Shown piece after piece: positions 24,132 to 36,094 of a stretch of DNA of 64,000 nt (its first letter is position 1; the number at the start of each line of letters is the position of its first letter). The notes below the pieces were generated by a model that saw nothing but the letters and a program-made list of their open reading frames with translations, was not told where the DNA came from and did no database searches. The position numbers and the translations under genes were made by a program. This DNA comes from Hortaea werneckii (taxonomy: Eukaryota > Ascomycota > Dothideomycetes > Mycosphaerellales > Teratosphaeriaceae): the NCBI GenBank assembly GCA_037044905.1, contig JBAOKB010000144.1:930001-994000 (forward strand), given 5' to 3'.

Positions 24132-26005
24132 TGCGACAAGTTCGACGATTTTCTGATTATTTCGCTTCTGGATTAATTGTTGATGTGAACGAGTGGCTGC
24201 GGTCAGTTGACACGCTGGATTCTGAAAGAGTGGCTGAGAACGATAGTTCTCACGTTTGTGCTTGCTTGCAGTGGAAGCGGACGACGGAGAGGGAGATAGG
24301 ACAATAGAAGGATGTATACCTACGGTCCAGCTACGGGCATGTATATGAGGATAGACGCCTGATGCCTAGCACGCAGATTCGAAACAAGGGAGCCGGGGCG
24401 GATTGCATACAGTCGCATGGCAGGATCACGTTTGTGGCGTGCCGTTATCCCCTTATGGCCTAATGGACGGTAGACCGGTGGGCGTGATGGTGAGACCAGG
24501 CTCCTTTGGGCGATAGTCCATTGCCGTGAAAGTGAAAGGAGATGAGGATGGAGGGAGCGCGAGCGCTAGTCTCATTAGCTGATCTAATTTCGGTTAAATC
24601 CTTCCCTAAGGTACAGTACTACATACTTCTTTGACGATTCGAACATGATATGGCACGTTGTATCTGAACGCCCGTCCTGTCGATTGGCATTGATGATCTC
24701 GATATGAAAAAGAAAAAAAACCGGCCCAACGATTGATTTGTGAAGGATGCTTAGCCTGAAGGAATTCCGCGTTTCGATTGCTGGCATGGTATGCGAGCTG
24801 CAGCGGCCGTGAAAGGGCGCTACGACCCCCGCTTGAAGCCAAGGCTCATGCACAATGACGGTGGATATAATTTATTTGAAAAGCATTTCCAGCACGAACG
24901 ACCACAGGTTGCAGAAAACAGAAGATCCCGTCCGCTCTCCTGTACTTAAGCTGCAAACCGGCAGATTAGTATTAACGTGGGTGACCAGATGAGAATACCT
25001 GCTGTTGTTCGTTTTTGCCATTTTCTTTTGGACTCAAGGATTTTTTTTTTTGAAAAACCGCATTGTCGCTTTTTGGACTGATGGTTTGGCCCATGGGGCA
25101 TGACCCTATTCCACATGACGATGTAGAAACAAATAGAAATGTCGCTTGACAGCAAGTATCTCTTACAATTGAGATGGCACAAGGGAATGGGAGACCGTGT
25201 TCTTAGATAAATAAGGCATCGCTAAGCCTAGTTGAATAGTTCAGGTAACGAAGGACTCCACTTCTCGATGGTCCGATGAAATGTGGCATTGCAATTTTTA
25301 CGAGAGCATTCATCCCGAGTTTCCCAAGGTCTGAGCCTGTAGCCAAAGACAATGGCTTGTTAGCCAGACAAATCGGCATCTGGATGTCAACTTGATTGGC
25401 ATTAGGGGCATCATAACTCATGCCGTGTCATTTCCTCACCAATATCCTGGACATTTTTCTGTATAGTGTATGTCTTCTCCTATCTTCAACATGCCAGTCA
25501 CGTGTCGTCAAAGGTTGCGAAGTATCAGCTTAGCATACGCAAGCCTCACCGCTGATAGGTGAACTACGAAGATACATTCAACAATCTGACAGAGTAAGAT
25601 GACGATAAAGGTGCCTTTCGACATCAATGTGCATTGCTTGTGGGGTATTTTCAATCTCAATGTTATCTCCCATGCTCAATCTCAATGTTATCTTCCATGC
25701 ATTCTTTCCCTTTCGCTTGGACGCTCTGTACAATTCCTTCCTTCTCCTAGCATGCTAAACGCAATTCACCAAGAACAGGTGGCAGCGAGTGTATCCATCA
25801 CACCTCAACGCGAAAGACCTTATCCAGCCGTACATCATTGCTTCATCAATTGTTAAAGCGAGTGTTCGCCGCGATGCGTACATGCTCGAAAAGCAGGGAC
25901 TTGTAGTCGTTCGAAATAAAACAGTTGATATTCTTACACGACTACTTGACAAGTCAGCAACATGATCTCTCCAGTGACGGCTAGGAGATGGCTTACTTCA
26001 ACAAT
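24132..26005. other. Long intergenic stretch with a 25-bp tandem duplication
   Basis: No supportable gene on either strand; only short ORFs of AT-rich composition. Base composition is visibly more A/T-rich than the coding flanks around 24.6-25.9 kb. Confidence 0.45.
25651..25700. repeat. Two-copy 25-bp tandem repeat
   Basis: Bases 25651-25675 and 25676-25700 are the same 25-mer with one C/T difference (tcaatctcaatgttatct, then c or t, then ccatgc). A simple recent duplication in non-coding DNA. Confidence 0.9.
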
Positions 26006-27466
26006 CTAGCATCCGTTGGCCGCGGAGAAGGGCTGCGGAACCATGCCAGCGGCAGTCAGGTTCTGGAAATGCCATTCTGGTGCGCCCTCGTTCTTCCATG
26101 TCCTATCACCGCAAACATTAGCATCGCATTATTCATTATAGCATAATCGTGACACTTACCAGAATATCCAGCCATCAGCCTTCTCGAAAGCGGCAATCTG
26201 GGCATTGATGAAGGTGCCGATGTTGTTTCGGTCTGCTTCGCCAAGACCCGACACGGTTCCTGAGAACTTGCCATCGCACGAGCCGATGTAGTACGACGTC
26301 TTGCCTTCGTAGTTGTACGTCCCGTCGTACCTCGCACCGACGCCACGGCCGTTCAACCACTTCGCGCAGTCGGTCAAGGCGCCTGACCACTCACCAGCAA
26401 TGGTATACTTGTTGTTGGATGCCATCGAACCACCGAAGCCGCAGGCAGTTCCAACATGCTCGTTGATGCCCAGCTCCAGGGTGCCGGAGTCGAAAACCTC
26501 ATAGTGATGGGTGTCAAGCAAGAGAGACCACATGCCCGAGCCCCAGTCGTTCCAGGAGTTGACTCCTTCGAAGGCATCGTGGAAGGTAATGGCGACGTTG
26601 CTATCCTTTAGATCACCCCATCCATCCTGAAAGGTGTCAGCGACTTACAGCGCAGTCATCAACAAGCGACCAGACTTACCATCATGAATTGGCGGACCGT
26701 GTCCATGTCGAGGGATGGTCCCATCGGCTCGTTCAACAGTTCGATAGCCGCAACCGAATCGTGTCCGGCCCAGTCATCGCGGATCTTGTTCAATGCTTTC
26801 CTAGTCTGGCTGACTGAATCGCCCTGTGTCCACTCAATCTGACCTCGCCGACCAGAGTTATCAAACCCGTTTTGGCTTCCAGGTGCTCCATGCAGATCAA
26901 TCATGACCTTCAACCCATGGTCACCAGCCCAACCGACAGCTTTGCCGAGGAAGTCATAAGCACCTTGCACGTACGGGCTGCCGTCTTCCTGCGCGACTGA
27001 CCAGTACCCGATTGGAATGCGTACGAAGTTCAAGCCAATGCCGGCGATTTCGCTGAAGTCATCTTCGGTTATCCAGCTGCTCCAATGGTCGTGAAGGCGG
27101 CTGTATGCTTCATCCTTGCCGAGGGTTTCACAGAAAGAATACTCTGGATGATCGTTAGCTCCGCCGACTGCGCTAGTCTTGCTATGGCTCTTACCGTCCA
27201 CCACGTTATCTGGAGTGTTCTCAAATATGGAAGGCGTTATCCATGGCTCAAGCACGAACCAACTGCAATGCAGCAATTAGCAGCCAGTTCACCAACACAA
27301 TTGACTAAACACACAGGATGGCTTACCCTCCGAGGTTGACACCTCGAACTTTCTCGCTGCCGAAATCGAACTTCAGGTCCGCTTAACAGGCGACATCATG
27401 CCTGCTGGTCTTGCTTCGGCAAATGTGGCTAGGAGAGCTACAGCGGCCGCTGCGCCTGAGAAACAT
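26006..27466 (-). CDS. GH5 exo-1,3-beta-glucanase, secreted
   Basis: Five exons (27466-27327, 27262-27195, 27143-26680, 26626-26160, 26102-26006) rebuild a GH5 exo-beta-1,3-glucanase. Landmarks: VRGVNLGGWFVLEPWITPSI, LNFVRIPIGYW, VMIDLHGAPGSQNGFDNSG, the acid/base Glu in AAIELLNEPMG, THHYEVFD, and the nucleophile Glu in YTIAGEWSGALTDCAKWLNG. The C-terminus is TWKNEGAPEWHFQNLTAAG...ANGC. It hydrolyses beta-1,3-glucan from the non-reducing end at the wall. Intron 27144-27194 is 51 nt, stop-free and a multiple of three, yet has donor GTAAGA and branch GCTAAC. Exon 1 holds the signal peptide (SGAAAAVALLATFAEARPAG) out of frame with both the ATG and the core: an extra T near 27460 and a missing C near 27370 would restore it. 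Confidence 0.88.
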
Positions 27467-29037
27467 GACAACGTCATTCTGGCTCTTTGTGGTTGCTACC
27501 ACGGCAATCGTTTCGATTCTGAGTGTCTTGATGCTCTACTACTGATGCTTCCGCGTTCAGGGCCATTCACAGGAGGCCAAAGGAGGTGCAACAGGAGGCA
27601 AAATAGGGTATGTTGTTGCGTGAGGATAGAAACAACTGATCAGTGGAAGAGAAGACTAAGTCAAAACCTATCCTGTGGGACGATGCCTGCTTTTGAAACA
27701 CGTTCTTGGAACACGTTGGCTGCCGGGTCATTGGTAGCAACGGCAGCATCGTGACCGAGGATCTTATGACGATCCTCCACATGGGACTGGCATATCCTTT
27801 CGCCTTCTGGCAAAAGCGAGGCTACGGCATTGGGGAAAACCCTGGTATGCTTGTGACACGCCCCCCACTGCTGGAACTTGGGCGGGTCCCACAAGGAGGA
27901 GAGACCAGTACGGCATGATGTGCCATCGGCAGCCGTGCTCGCCCCGAGCGTGTCGGCTGAAGAGCACTGTATACGGTTGGTATAGGTGAAGATCAGTGAG
28001 TTGGCGTCGAATTCTTGACCATCACGCGCCTGAAGACCGTCATAGGCGGATCAGCTGTGGACGATTACCGCTGCAGGGTTCGGGAGAAAATATCACTGCA
28101 GGCATGACGGTTGTGGCACCTGCCAGGCACGGTATGCTATTGGTTCCACGGCGTGAGAAGCGGTTTTTGCGAAGCCACGGACGTGCGGAGGAGCATGACG
28201 GCGTCGAGCTATTCCCGTGCGTGGCCTGGACTGCCGCCAGGACTTCTTCCTGCTGCCTACAAAACAAGACGGGAGACATTCTGACCGGATCCACCTCGGC
28301 TGGGTGTATGATGATCAGTTTTGCCGACCGGATTTGAGCCTTGTGAGGGAGGTGAGAAGGGGGCTGCGACAAGACGAAAGGGTTCGAGACTCTCGAGAAG
28401 ACGTATGCCAAGCCAAGGACACGCGAAGCTTCGGGGATCGCAAACGCGAAGGCACGTGCTTTGGCGGCTCTGAAACGTGGAAGACAACTTGAATGTCTAT
28501 CTGATCGAAGGTGATCTTATCAACCACGACTGACAGCTTCACCTGTCTACAATGTGTACTGCCATCGTCCCCAGAATACTGTTCGTATATCAGTGTCGCG
28601 TCGTTTGTCTGTCCTCGACTAGTCTGTCTAAGACCCCATTACCCCATCCCCCGCGATTGTGGAGTTCCCGATGATTACTCAAAGATCTACACGGACTAAA
28701 TTCGCGGTGTGTAACAGTTCGTCACGCGCATGCAAGGAACCAATGGCCGGCCGGGAACCCGGGAAACGTACCTGAGTCCCGACTTCGGATGGTTTCCGCT
28801 CGCAGCCCTCTACCACACACAGCCACTACTCCAAGAGGTCACACGACAGCAGACAGCCACTTGGTGACTTCGTCGAAAACGGACCTGCTGATGACAACAC
28901 ACGACCGATCACGAATGACGATTCGGTGATGGAAGTCAAGTCGCAATGACACTGCAGTGTTCACGGCAAGCGATTCATATGTTTCGTTGGTGTTGTTCAT
29001 TGCCCAGTCAGGCATCTGCCAGCCTCAAGGAAGGACC
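27467..29037. other. Long intergenic stretch, no gene seen
   Basis: About 1.6 kb between the GH5 start and the transporter stop. ORFs up to 123 codons occur on both strands but are mutually overlapping and featureless. Likely the glucanase promoter and the transporter 3' flank. Confidence 0.4.
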
Positions 29038-31122
29038 CTAGCGACTATTCTCGACATGGACGGCTACGTGCCCTTCTTTCTCGACGTCATCTTCATCCAA
29101 TTTCTCTGGCCTGCTAGCACGCAGCATGTCTTGCACGTCGTGCCTGACCTTTTCAGCTTCCGTGGGGTACGCGTGACGCCTGCAGTCATGTCAATAGGGT
29201 CTCCTCTCCACAAAGCACGATATCTGCGTCACTTACCACATGGTCCATAGCGGGCGCTCGAAAAGATCGTCCATTGATTCGATTGACCGACCCTTGAACT
29301 CCGGCAGACAAAAGAAGATGAAGACCACGCCGCCGTACGTCAGCATGGCGTACAGGAGGAAAGTACCCCAACCCATCTCAGTTAGCATCACGGGTGTCGC
29401 TTTTGTGATGCCATAGTCCACGATCCAGTTGACGAAGAAGCAAAATGACATGCAGATGGACCGCTTTAGCATATGTCAGCAGCCATGCGTTCAGGCGGGA
29501 AGAGTGATACTGACAATGCGTGCCGGGAATATCTCTGCTGCCACCACGTAGCAGGCAACGGAATGCCCAAAGGACCAGCCAAAAGCATAGATGTATATCA
29601 TGATGATACCGACGATGCCACCTGGAGGAGGTCCGCCAGTACTATCGCTTTCTGTCTTGTCGCCAGTAAATCGAATGTAAAGCGCAACGTATAGCATCGC
29701 TGTTGCCTGCAAGTGGCTCCAACAAGTAAAGGCAGTCGCCTGCCAATCCTATCGACCAAGTATGCAACGTAGAAAATGGTCGTGACGAGCTTGACGATGC
29801 CATAAACACCCTATTGTTATCAGCAGCAGGCCTCCCTTTGGAGCATATGGGAATATTTTCTTACCGTCGTCAGTAAGCTGTTGCTAGAGCCATTCACACC
29901 AATCAATTCAAAGATGCGAGGCGCATAGTAATTGAGCGAGTCGGTACCGGTGAACTTGTGGAATAAGAACAGCATGACTGCAAGGAAGAACCTTTGGAAA
30001 TTGCTCCTGCTGGTGAAAATATCCTGCAGGACAGCCAGAGACCATGACCCTTGTGAGCTTCCTGTTCAAATCGAGCCTGAGCATCGATCTCATGGAACTC
30101 TGTAAGGAGGTAGTCGTGGTCGGCCGGAAGTTTCCTCAGCTTTGTCAAGTTCTTCATGCCTTTCTCGGGCTGGCCGTGGCTGATAAGGTACTGCATTGTA
30201 GTTTCACGTTAGCCTGAATGTTCAAGGTGACCTCTGGGCTATCAAAACCTACACGCGGCGTCTCTGGGATGGCTGGGATCATGAGACACATGAGCGCCCC
30301 CGGAATCAGCTGGATGCCCATCGCCGTCCTCCACTGCTTGTCGTCATGCTCGACACCGTCGTAGCTCCAAAGACTGACACCATAGTTTACCTAGAACAAC
30401 CCAAAGTCAGCTTCCCAGGGATCAGACAGCCCAACTAAAACCCATATTACTCACCCAGAAAGCCAGCATGAGCGAAAGGATGATCATCAGATTATAAGTC
30501 GCGGTCATCGAGCCACGCACAGACTTCGGTGAGTTCTCCGCCAGAAACTGTGGACTCAGCATCGAGCTGGCTCCAACGCCCATACCGCCAATGAAGCGGC
30601 CGGCAAGAAGCACATCGTAGTCCGCAATCATTTGCATGATGGCTCCGACTAGGAAAACGATGCCCCAGAGAAGTACCGACCACTTCCGGCCCAGGTAATC
30701 AGCTGTCGGCCATGCACAGAGGGCTCCAGCAGAACCGCCTGCGGCGAGCATGGCGGCGATGTCCCCCTGAAAACCCGTTAGCTAAGGCCGCCCGCCCGCA
30801 GACTATGTCTTCGCCCCGCGACATACCTTGCGCTTGTCCATCTCGCTCTGCGAGATATTGCTGAGTCCGAACGCATTTTCAAACGACGGCAGTGTCAGGA
30901 TTCCGCCAATGTTTCCAGCGTCGAAGCCGTAGACTAAAACAGCGATCGTAATGCGTCAGCGAGGACTGCTATAATCATGCCACATTGTTCGGAATGGGTG
31001 ATGTACTGACAGCAGCCTGCCCACGCTACGGTAATGAGCAGGTAGAGCAGACGGAGATTGAAGATGGCTTTCGGGTCGGATTTAGCATCGTTGCTGATCC
31101 AGATGCTGGTCCCGCCGGCCAT
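29038..31122 (-). CDS. MFS sugar/quinate-type transporter
   Basis: Eight exons on the reverse strand (ends 31122-31011, 30933-30827, 30766-30455, 30390-30253, 30190-29865, 29810-29515, 29463-29237, 29179-29038) encode about 553 aa. Sugar-porter signatures: YGFDAGNIGGILTLPSFENA, ADYLGRKWSVLLWG, GRFIGGMGVGASSML, PETPRYLISHGQPEKG, FTGTDSLNYYAPRIFELIG, VDRIGRRLPLL, EIFPARIRSICMSF and LPEFKGRSIESMDDLF. The last 57-nt intron removes an early stop and adds RHAYPTEAEKV plus an acidic tail. Twelve TM segments are expected at the plasma membrane. Two one-base losses break exon 5 (near 30030, GGG to GG) and exon 6 (near 29713, TTT to TT). It is divergent from the BNR gene, sharing a 552-bp promoter. Confidence 0.88.
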
Positions 31123-31674
31123 TTTTGAGGATTGATAAAGACTATCGAGGCCTGTTTAACGTATATCGGTCAAGATGGTGTGAAGTTGCACTCAAAGTTC
31201 TAATGACCAACGTAGAAACCTAGAAGATGAAGAAAGGAGATAAGGGCCCCCTTTCTGGAGAACGAGCCAGATGTATGTGTCCCTCCCCAGTCCTATGCAC
31301 GCCAGAAACGGATTTCGGACGGATCTGCCGTTGTCTTCTCCGCATTCTAGAGCTGGGGTAATGGGGAAGCTTAGGGCAAAGCTTCATGTGCAGGACTGTG
31401 CCGCATGGTGTCCGACGCGGAGAACTCACGGCGGTGCTTCCGTAGCTCGGACGCGGCATCCGAGTTCGTTATCACGGGGTCGTTTATCGAAGTGGAGCCT
31501 GAGGTAGTTGGAAAAGCTGGAGCTTGTGGAGCTAGTGTGACGATGTTGTATGAAAGTAGACCTTCCTGGGTGTGCAACGTGGATAAAGGCAATTCAAGAG
31601 CTGCTTTGCCTTCAAAAGGCTGCCAGTATTCCAATTATAAGGCCGCCAAGTCGCATCCAACAAGCAGATCGAAA
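31123..31674. promoter_or_regulatory. Shared intergenic promoter of transporter and BNR-propeller genes
   Basis: A 552-bp interval between two divergent start codons. No gene inside. Head-to-head placement suggests co-regulation; I cannot name a specific operator. GC-rich triplets of CGG/CCG type occur (for example cttccgtagctcggacgcgg around 31437-31456) that could serve a Zn2Cys6 factor, but this is speculative. Confidence 0.45.
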
Positions 31675-32899
31675 ATGGGTAGTCGCGGTGTTGAAGTGCC
31701 GGACTTTGATGCTCGCTATTTGAAACCCGCCGAGACTCCATTGCCTCACCAATACTGCTTGTAAGTCACCTTGTACAGTCGTTGAATCCGCAGATGATCT
31801 AACATACCGATCAAGCATACCGTCAGCGACGCCACAATGCCATGCCTCAAACCTGTTGCTCCTAAGGAACGGCGATCTCCTCTGCGCATGGTTCGGAGGG
31901 ACGCAGGAAGGCAAGCCCGATATCAGCATCTATCTCTCCCGCAAGGCCGTCAATTCGAAAACCTGGACGGATGCGGAGAAAGTCACCTTCGACAACAGCA
32001 GAAGTGAGCAGAATCCCGTCCTGTTCGAATCGCCGTACGGTGACATCTGGTTGCTGTATACCTCTCAGAACGCTGGCGATCAGACTCCGCGGTCGTGAAA
32101 CGGCAAGTATCCAGCGACGGCGGACATTCCTGGAGTCAAGCTGAGCTGCTCTTCTCCGAACCCGGGACATTTATCCGACAGCCAGTGATTCCGCTCGAGG
32201 ACGGCACGTTGGTAATCCCGACTTTCAAATGTCGGACGGAACCGGGTACGCGGTGGATTGGAAACGATGATATCTCCTGCATCCGCATCTCCCAAGACCA
32301 AGGCCAGAGCTGGCGCGAACAGGAAGTCCCCAATAGCTTCGGAGCGGTTCATATGGAGATCCAGCGGCTGAAGAGTGGAGTGTACCTCGCACTTTACCGC
32401 AGTCGATGGGCAGACCATATCTATCTCTCCAGGTCCCCGAATGGCATCGATTGGAGCGAGCCACAGCCGACGGACCTTCCTAATCCAAACGCAGGAATCT
32501 GCTTCAACGTCCTCTCCTCTGGGCGTGTGCTCGTAGTGTACAACCACTCTTCCAAGGCCAATGCCTTGGGTCAACGAGAAGGCCTGTACGATGATATTGC
32601 CGAAGCTGGCGACGTACGCAAGAACCAGACTTCGAAGCATGCAGGGAAAGAAGCCTTTTGGGGTGCGCCAAGGGCACCGCTGTGTTTGGCCTGGAGCGAT
32701 GATGAGGGAGTCGTGGAAATCGAAGGTCTTGGAGGAAGGCGATGGCTATTGCATGACGAATAATAGCGAGGAGAAGCTGAATCGCGAGCTCTCGTATCCG
32801 AGCATGACAGTGGGAGCAGATGGACTTGTGCACGTTGCCTTCACGTTTTGGAGGCAGAAGATCAAATACGTGCAGCTGGATCCCAGCGTGTTAGGTTAG
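31675..32899 (+). CDS. BNR/Asp-box beta-propeller enzyme (sialidase-like, BNR_2 type), no signal peptide
   Basis: Exons 31675-31760 and 31816-32899 (55-nt intron with a CTAAC branch) give about 389 aa. Asp-box repeats are visible: SSDGGHSWSQ, SQDQGQSWRE, SPNGIDWSEP, and a fourth (SDDEG...SWKSK) across a frame change. Conserved blocks include NGDLLCAWFGGTQEGKPDIS, QNPVLFESPYGDIWLLYTSQ, FGAVHMEIQRLKSGVYLALY and LNRELSYPSMTVGADGLVHV. This is the sialidase-like BNR_2 superfamily, whose members include sialidases and other glycosidases or lyases acting on acidic or rhamnose-bearing glycans. There is no signal peptide, so it may act on an imported oligosaccharide. Frame changes lie near 32085 (one base lost) and near 32705 (inside an Asp box). 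The substrate is unknown. Confidence 0.75.
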
Positions 32900-33054
32900 A
32901 GATAGGCTTGCAATCAGTTGATGGTTAGTCGATCAGATTTTCATCTGTCAATGTGTGTCAGCTGTTGCGGACGCTCATGTGGATTGAGGAATACTGCAAT
33001 CTATATTTACAGAAAGGGTCTTGTTGGAGTGGCATTGTAGGCTGTCATGATACA

Positions 33055-34138
33055 TCAAATGGCTTGCACCGCCAAAGGCCGATAGCACTCTTCTAAATAC
33101 TTCATGTCTTCGTCGGTAAGATCGATGGCCAACGCCTCCGACACCGCTTCAATCCGATCGATGCTATTTAAGCCAACAATAGGGCAGGTGCCTTTCTTCA
33201 AGAGCCACGCAAGGGCAACACTCGACATGGAGCATTGCTTTTGAGCAGCCAGCTCCTCAACCCTCCCAACAATGGCCTGGTTCTGCTCACCTTGAAACCA
33301 CTTCTGGGTCTTTGCATCCTGTTGGCTTCTCTCGGTCTGCTGAGTGAACGGCCGTGTCAGCAGGCCTCTTGCAACAGGACTCCAGGGAATAAGACCGATG
33401 CCTTCGGCCTGACAGAACGGGATCATCTCTCGCTCTTCTTCCCGGTAAAGAAGGTTGTAGAGGCCAGACATGCTGGTGAAGGTCGTCCATCCGTTCGCCT
33501 TGGCAATGTAGTTCAGTCGAGCAAACTCCCAGGTATGCATGCTGGATGCACCGATGTAGAGAACTTTGCCCATCTGAACGAGATCATGGAGGGCTTTCAT
33601 GATCTCTGCGGGGCTTGTCTCGTGATCAAGGCGGTGGATCTGGATCACATCTATATAGCTGGTATTGAGACGTCGTAGAGAGGCTTCCACCGCTTCGAAG
33701 ATGTGTTTTCGGCTGAGACCCATCTGATTAGCTAGGACGCCATCGTTGACGGCAGGCTGCGGACGGGCGTTGGGATTGTATTCCAGCACTGGATAGTACA
33801 GCTTGCTCATCAGCACGACCCTGCTACGCGGGATATCATATTGCCGCAGCGCCTTTCCCAATGATGGACTCTGACCACCCATTGGAATAAGTGTCAGCCG
33901 TCTCCCATGTGTTGATGCCGACATCGAAAGCCTTCTTGAGAAGCGGCAGAGCTTGTGCTTCTGGCAGCACCCATGGACTGCCTTCCCACTGTGGGTTGCC
34001 GAAGGCCATACATCCCAAGATGATACGAGATACTTTGAGTCCGCTGTCGCCCAACCGCTGAGAAGGCATCATGTCGCGTCCATGACGCGTATTATGTAAG
34101 CTGGCTGTGGTGGGCATCTCCTTGGTCATTGCGTCCAA
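33055..34138 (-). CDS. Aldo/keto reductase, aryl-alcohol-dehydrogenase-like
   Basis: A single exon read in two frames, about 360 aa when joined. The first part has the start SQRLGDSGLKVSRIILGCMAF and the Asp/Tyr motif ETADTYSNGWSESIIGK. The second part continues ALRQYDIPRSRVVLMSK (catalytic Lys), SYIDVIQIHRLDHETSPAE (His), LYIGASSMHTWEF, IPWSPVARGLLTRPF and IVGLNSIDRIEAVSEAL. The frame changes near 33857, where AAAGGCG should read with one G fewer; the conserved motif runs straight across, so the gene is probably intact in the organism. The family (aryl-alcohol-dehydrogenase/YajO-like AKRs) reduces aldehydes with NADPH. It is convergent with the BNR gene and divergent from the FMN dehydrogenase. 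Confidence 0.85.
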
Positions 34139-34773
34139 CGTCTGTTCGTTCTCTCTTCCACTTCTTGCTGCATGTGTTCAGACAAATTAATTGGGAATGA
34201 ATGGAATCGGAGTTTGCTACACTGCCTGCTCATTCTCCTCGTCCTTTGCATCTAACGACGACTCCGGTTCAGCGATGCCTGTCGGTGGCCATCCGGTCTG
34301 AGATCCGCCGAAGGAGCATTGTCGGCATTCTGCATCGGCGACTGACTCCGAGCACAAAGTCGGCGACTGGCTCCGCGTGACATCTCGGAAGGCTGCTCCG
34401 GTCTCAGAGTTTCCACTTTCGTGCAGCATCGACTGCATTCAATACTATTCGTCAAGGACGTTGCTTCTGCAAAAGCCATACCGGAGGGCTTCCGTGGTAT
34501 ACTTTTCCACCCTCCCAATATGTCTCTGGTCTTGCTCTTGATCGGTATTCATCGGTCGTCGGCGTCTGACGAGGACACTTCCAGTGCACTCGATCGGTGT
34601 TGAGTTGCCACAGGTAGGATTGAAATACACAAGCGTCTCTTTTCCCATTCTGTAGTCCCAGATCTTCTCGTCCGTCCCACCATATCAATCGTGTCCCTAC
34701 GGAATTTCATAACGAAGAAACTCCGCCGCCGTCGTCCGAGCATCTGACTTGATAAAGCCTAATCACCTAAACC
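34139..34773. promoter_or_regulatory. Divergent promoter of AKR and FMN-dehydrogenase genes
   Basis: A 635-bp interval between two start codons on opposite strands. No supportable gene inside; suggests shared control. Confidence 0.4.
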
Positions 34774-36094
34774 ATGGCGACCTTTGCCGGGACCCCAACG
34801 CTGAACGACCAGAGGAGAGATATGCGACACTGCGACAACAGCATGGTTCGAAGCGAGACCCATTCGAGACCTGCCGAACCAGCGACCGAAGACGTTTCAA
34901 AGCCGGCATTGAGCAGCATAATTTCAGTACATGACTTTGAAGACGTAGCCAGGCATTCGTTTTCCGAAAAGGCATTTGCATTCTATTCATCCGCTGCGAC
35001 AGATCTTGTCTCGCATAATGCAAACTTGATGTGCCAACGCAAGCTGCTGCTGCGGCCTAAGGTTCTACGCAATGTCAAGGATGTGACGACCAAGAGGAGC
35101 ATTCTGGGCTCAGATTCATCTGCCCCTTTCTTCTTCAGCCCTGCAGCAATGGCGACCCTTGCTCATGAGGAGGGAGAACTGGCTGTGGCGAGGGCTTGTG
35201 GAAATGAGGAAATCGTTCAAATGGTAGGTCGATCCCCTCGCACAAGCGTGGCATTGCTGACAGGAACAGGTCTCGTCGAACGCATCCTATCCATTAGCGG
35301 ACATTGTCCATGCCGGAAAGCCCGGGCAGCCGTTCTTCCTCCAGCTATACGTTAATTCGGACAGGTCAAAGACCGAGGAGCTGCTTCTTTCCGCAAAGAA
35401 GTTGGGAATCAAAGCAATTCTACTCACAGTAGATGCTCCAGTGCCAGGCAAAAGAGAAGCCGACGAACGTATTGCTGCTGGAAATGTGTCGGCTGCGATA
35501 AGCGGCGCAGTGGCAACAAATGACAAGCGGGGCGGCGGTCTCGGAAGGGGTATGGGAAAGTACATTGACTCAACACTGTGCTGGGAAGATCTCACATGGA
35601 TAAAACGCGTGTCAGGCTTGCCGCTCGTTCTCAAAGGCATTCAAACCGCATCGGATGCACGCAAAGCCGTCAAGTTTGGAGCTGAAGGTATCCTGTTGAG
35701 CAATCATGGCGGCCGTTCGCTGGATACCACTCAGCCTGCGATGATGACCCTGCTCGAGCTGCACAAATGCGCGCCTGAGGTTTTCGCACACCTGGAAGTT
35801 TACGTTGACGGTGGATTCACACGAGGTACCGATATCCTAAAGGCAATCGCCCTGGGCGCAACGGCGGTGGGCATCGGAAGGCCCTGGCTTTATGCTTTGA
35901 CATATGGGCAGGAAGGCGTAGAGCATTTGTGTGATATACTGAAGGATGAGTTGATAACCTCCATGAAGTTGAGCGGGATCACGGATGTAGATGAGGCGCA
36001 TCCGGGCATGGTAAACACTGCTGGTCTTGAGCCGTTGGTTCGGGATAGCGAAGACCACCCTTGGATAAGGTGGCAACCAAAAGCTAGACTTTGA
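34774..36094 (+). CDS. FMN-dependent 2-hydroxyacid dehydrogenase/oxidase (lactate/glycolate type)
   Basis: Exons 34774-35223 and 35270-36094 (46-nt intron) give 424 aa. The FMN-dependent alpha-hydroxy-acid family is shown by FFFSPAAMATLAHEEGELA, the active-site Tyr in FFLQLYVNSDRSKTEELL, Asp in AILLTVDAPVPGKREAD, the FMN-contacting Lys in GLPLVLKGIQTASDA, and the catalytic His/Arg in ILLSNHGGRSLDT. DGGFTRGTDILKAIALGATA and VGIGRPWLYALTYGQEG complete the phosphate site. There is no N-terminal cytochrome b5 domain, so it is closer to a soluble oxidase than to flavocytochrome b2. The C-terminus PKARL is a plausible PTS1, suggesting peroxisomes. It probably oxidises L-lactate, glycolate or a related 2-hydroxyacid. 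The frame is intact. Confidence 0.9.
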
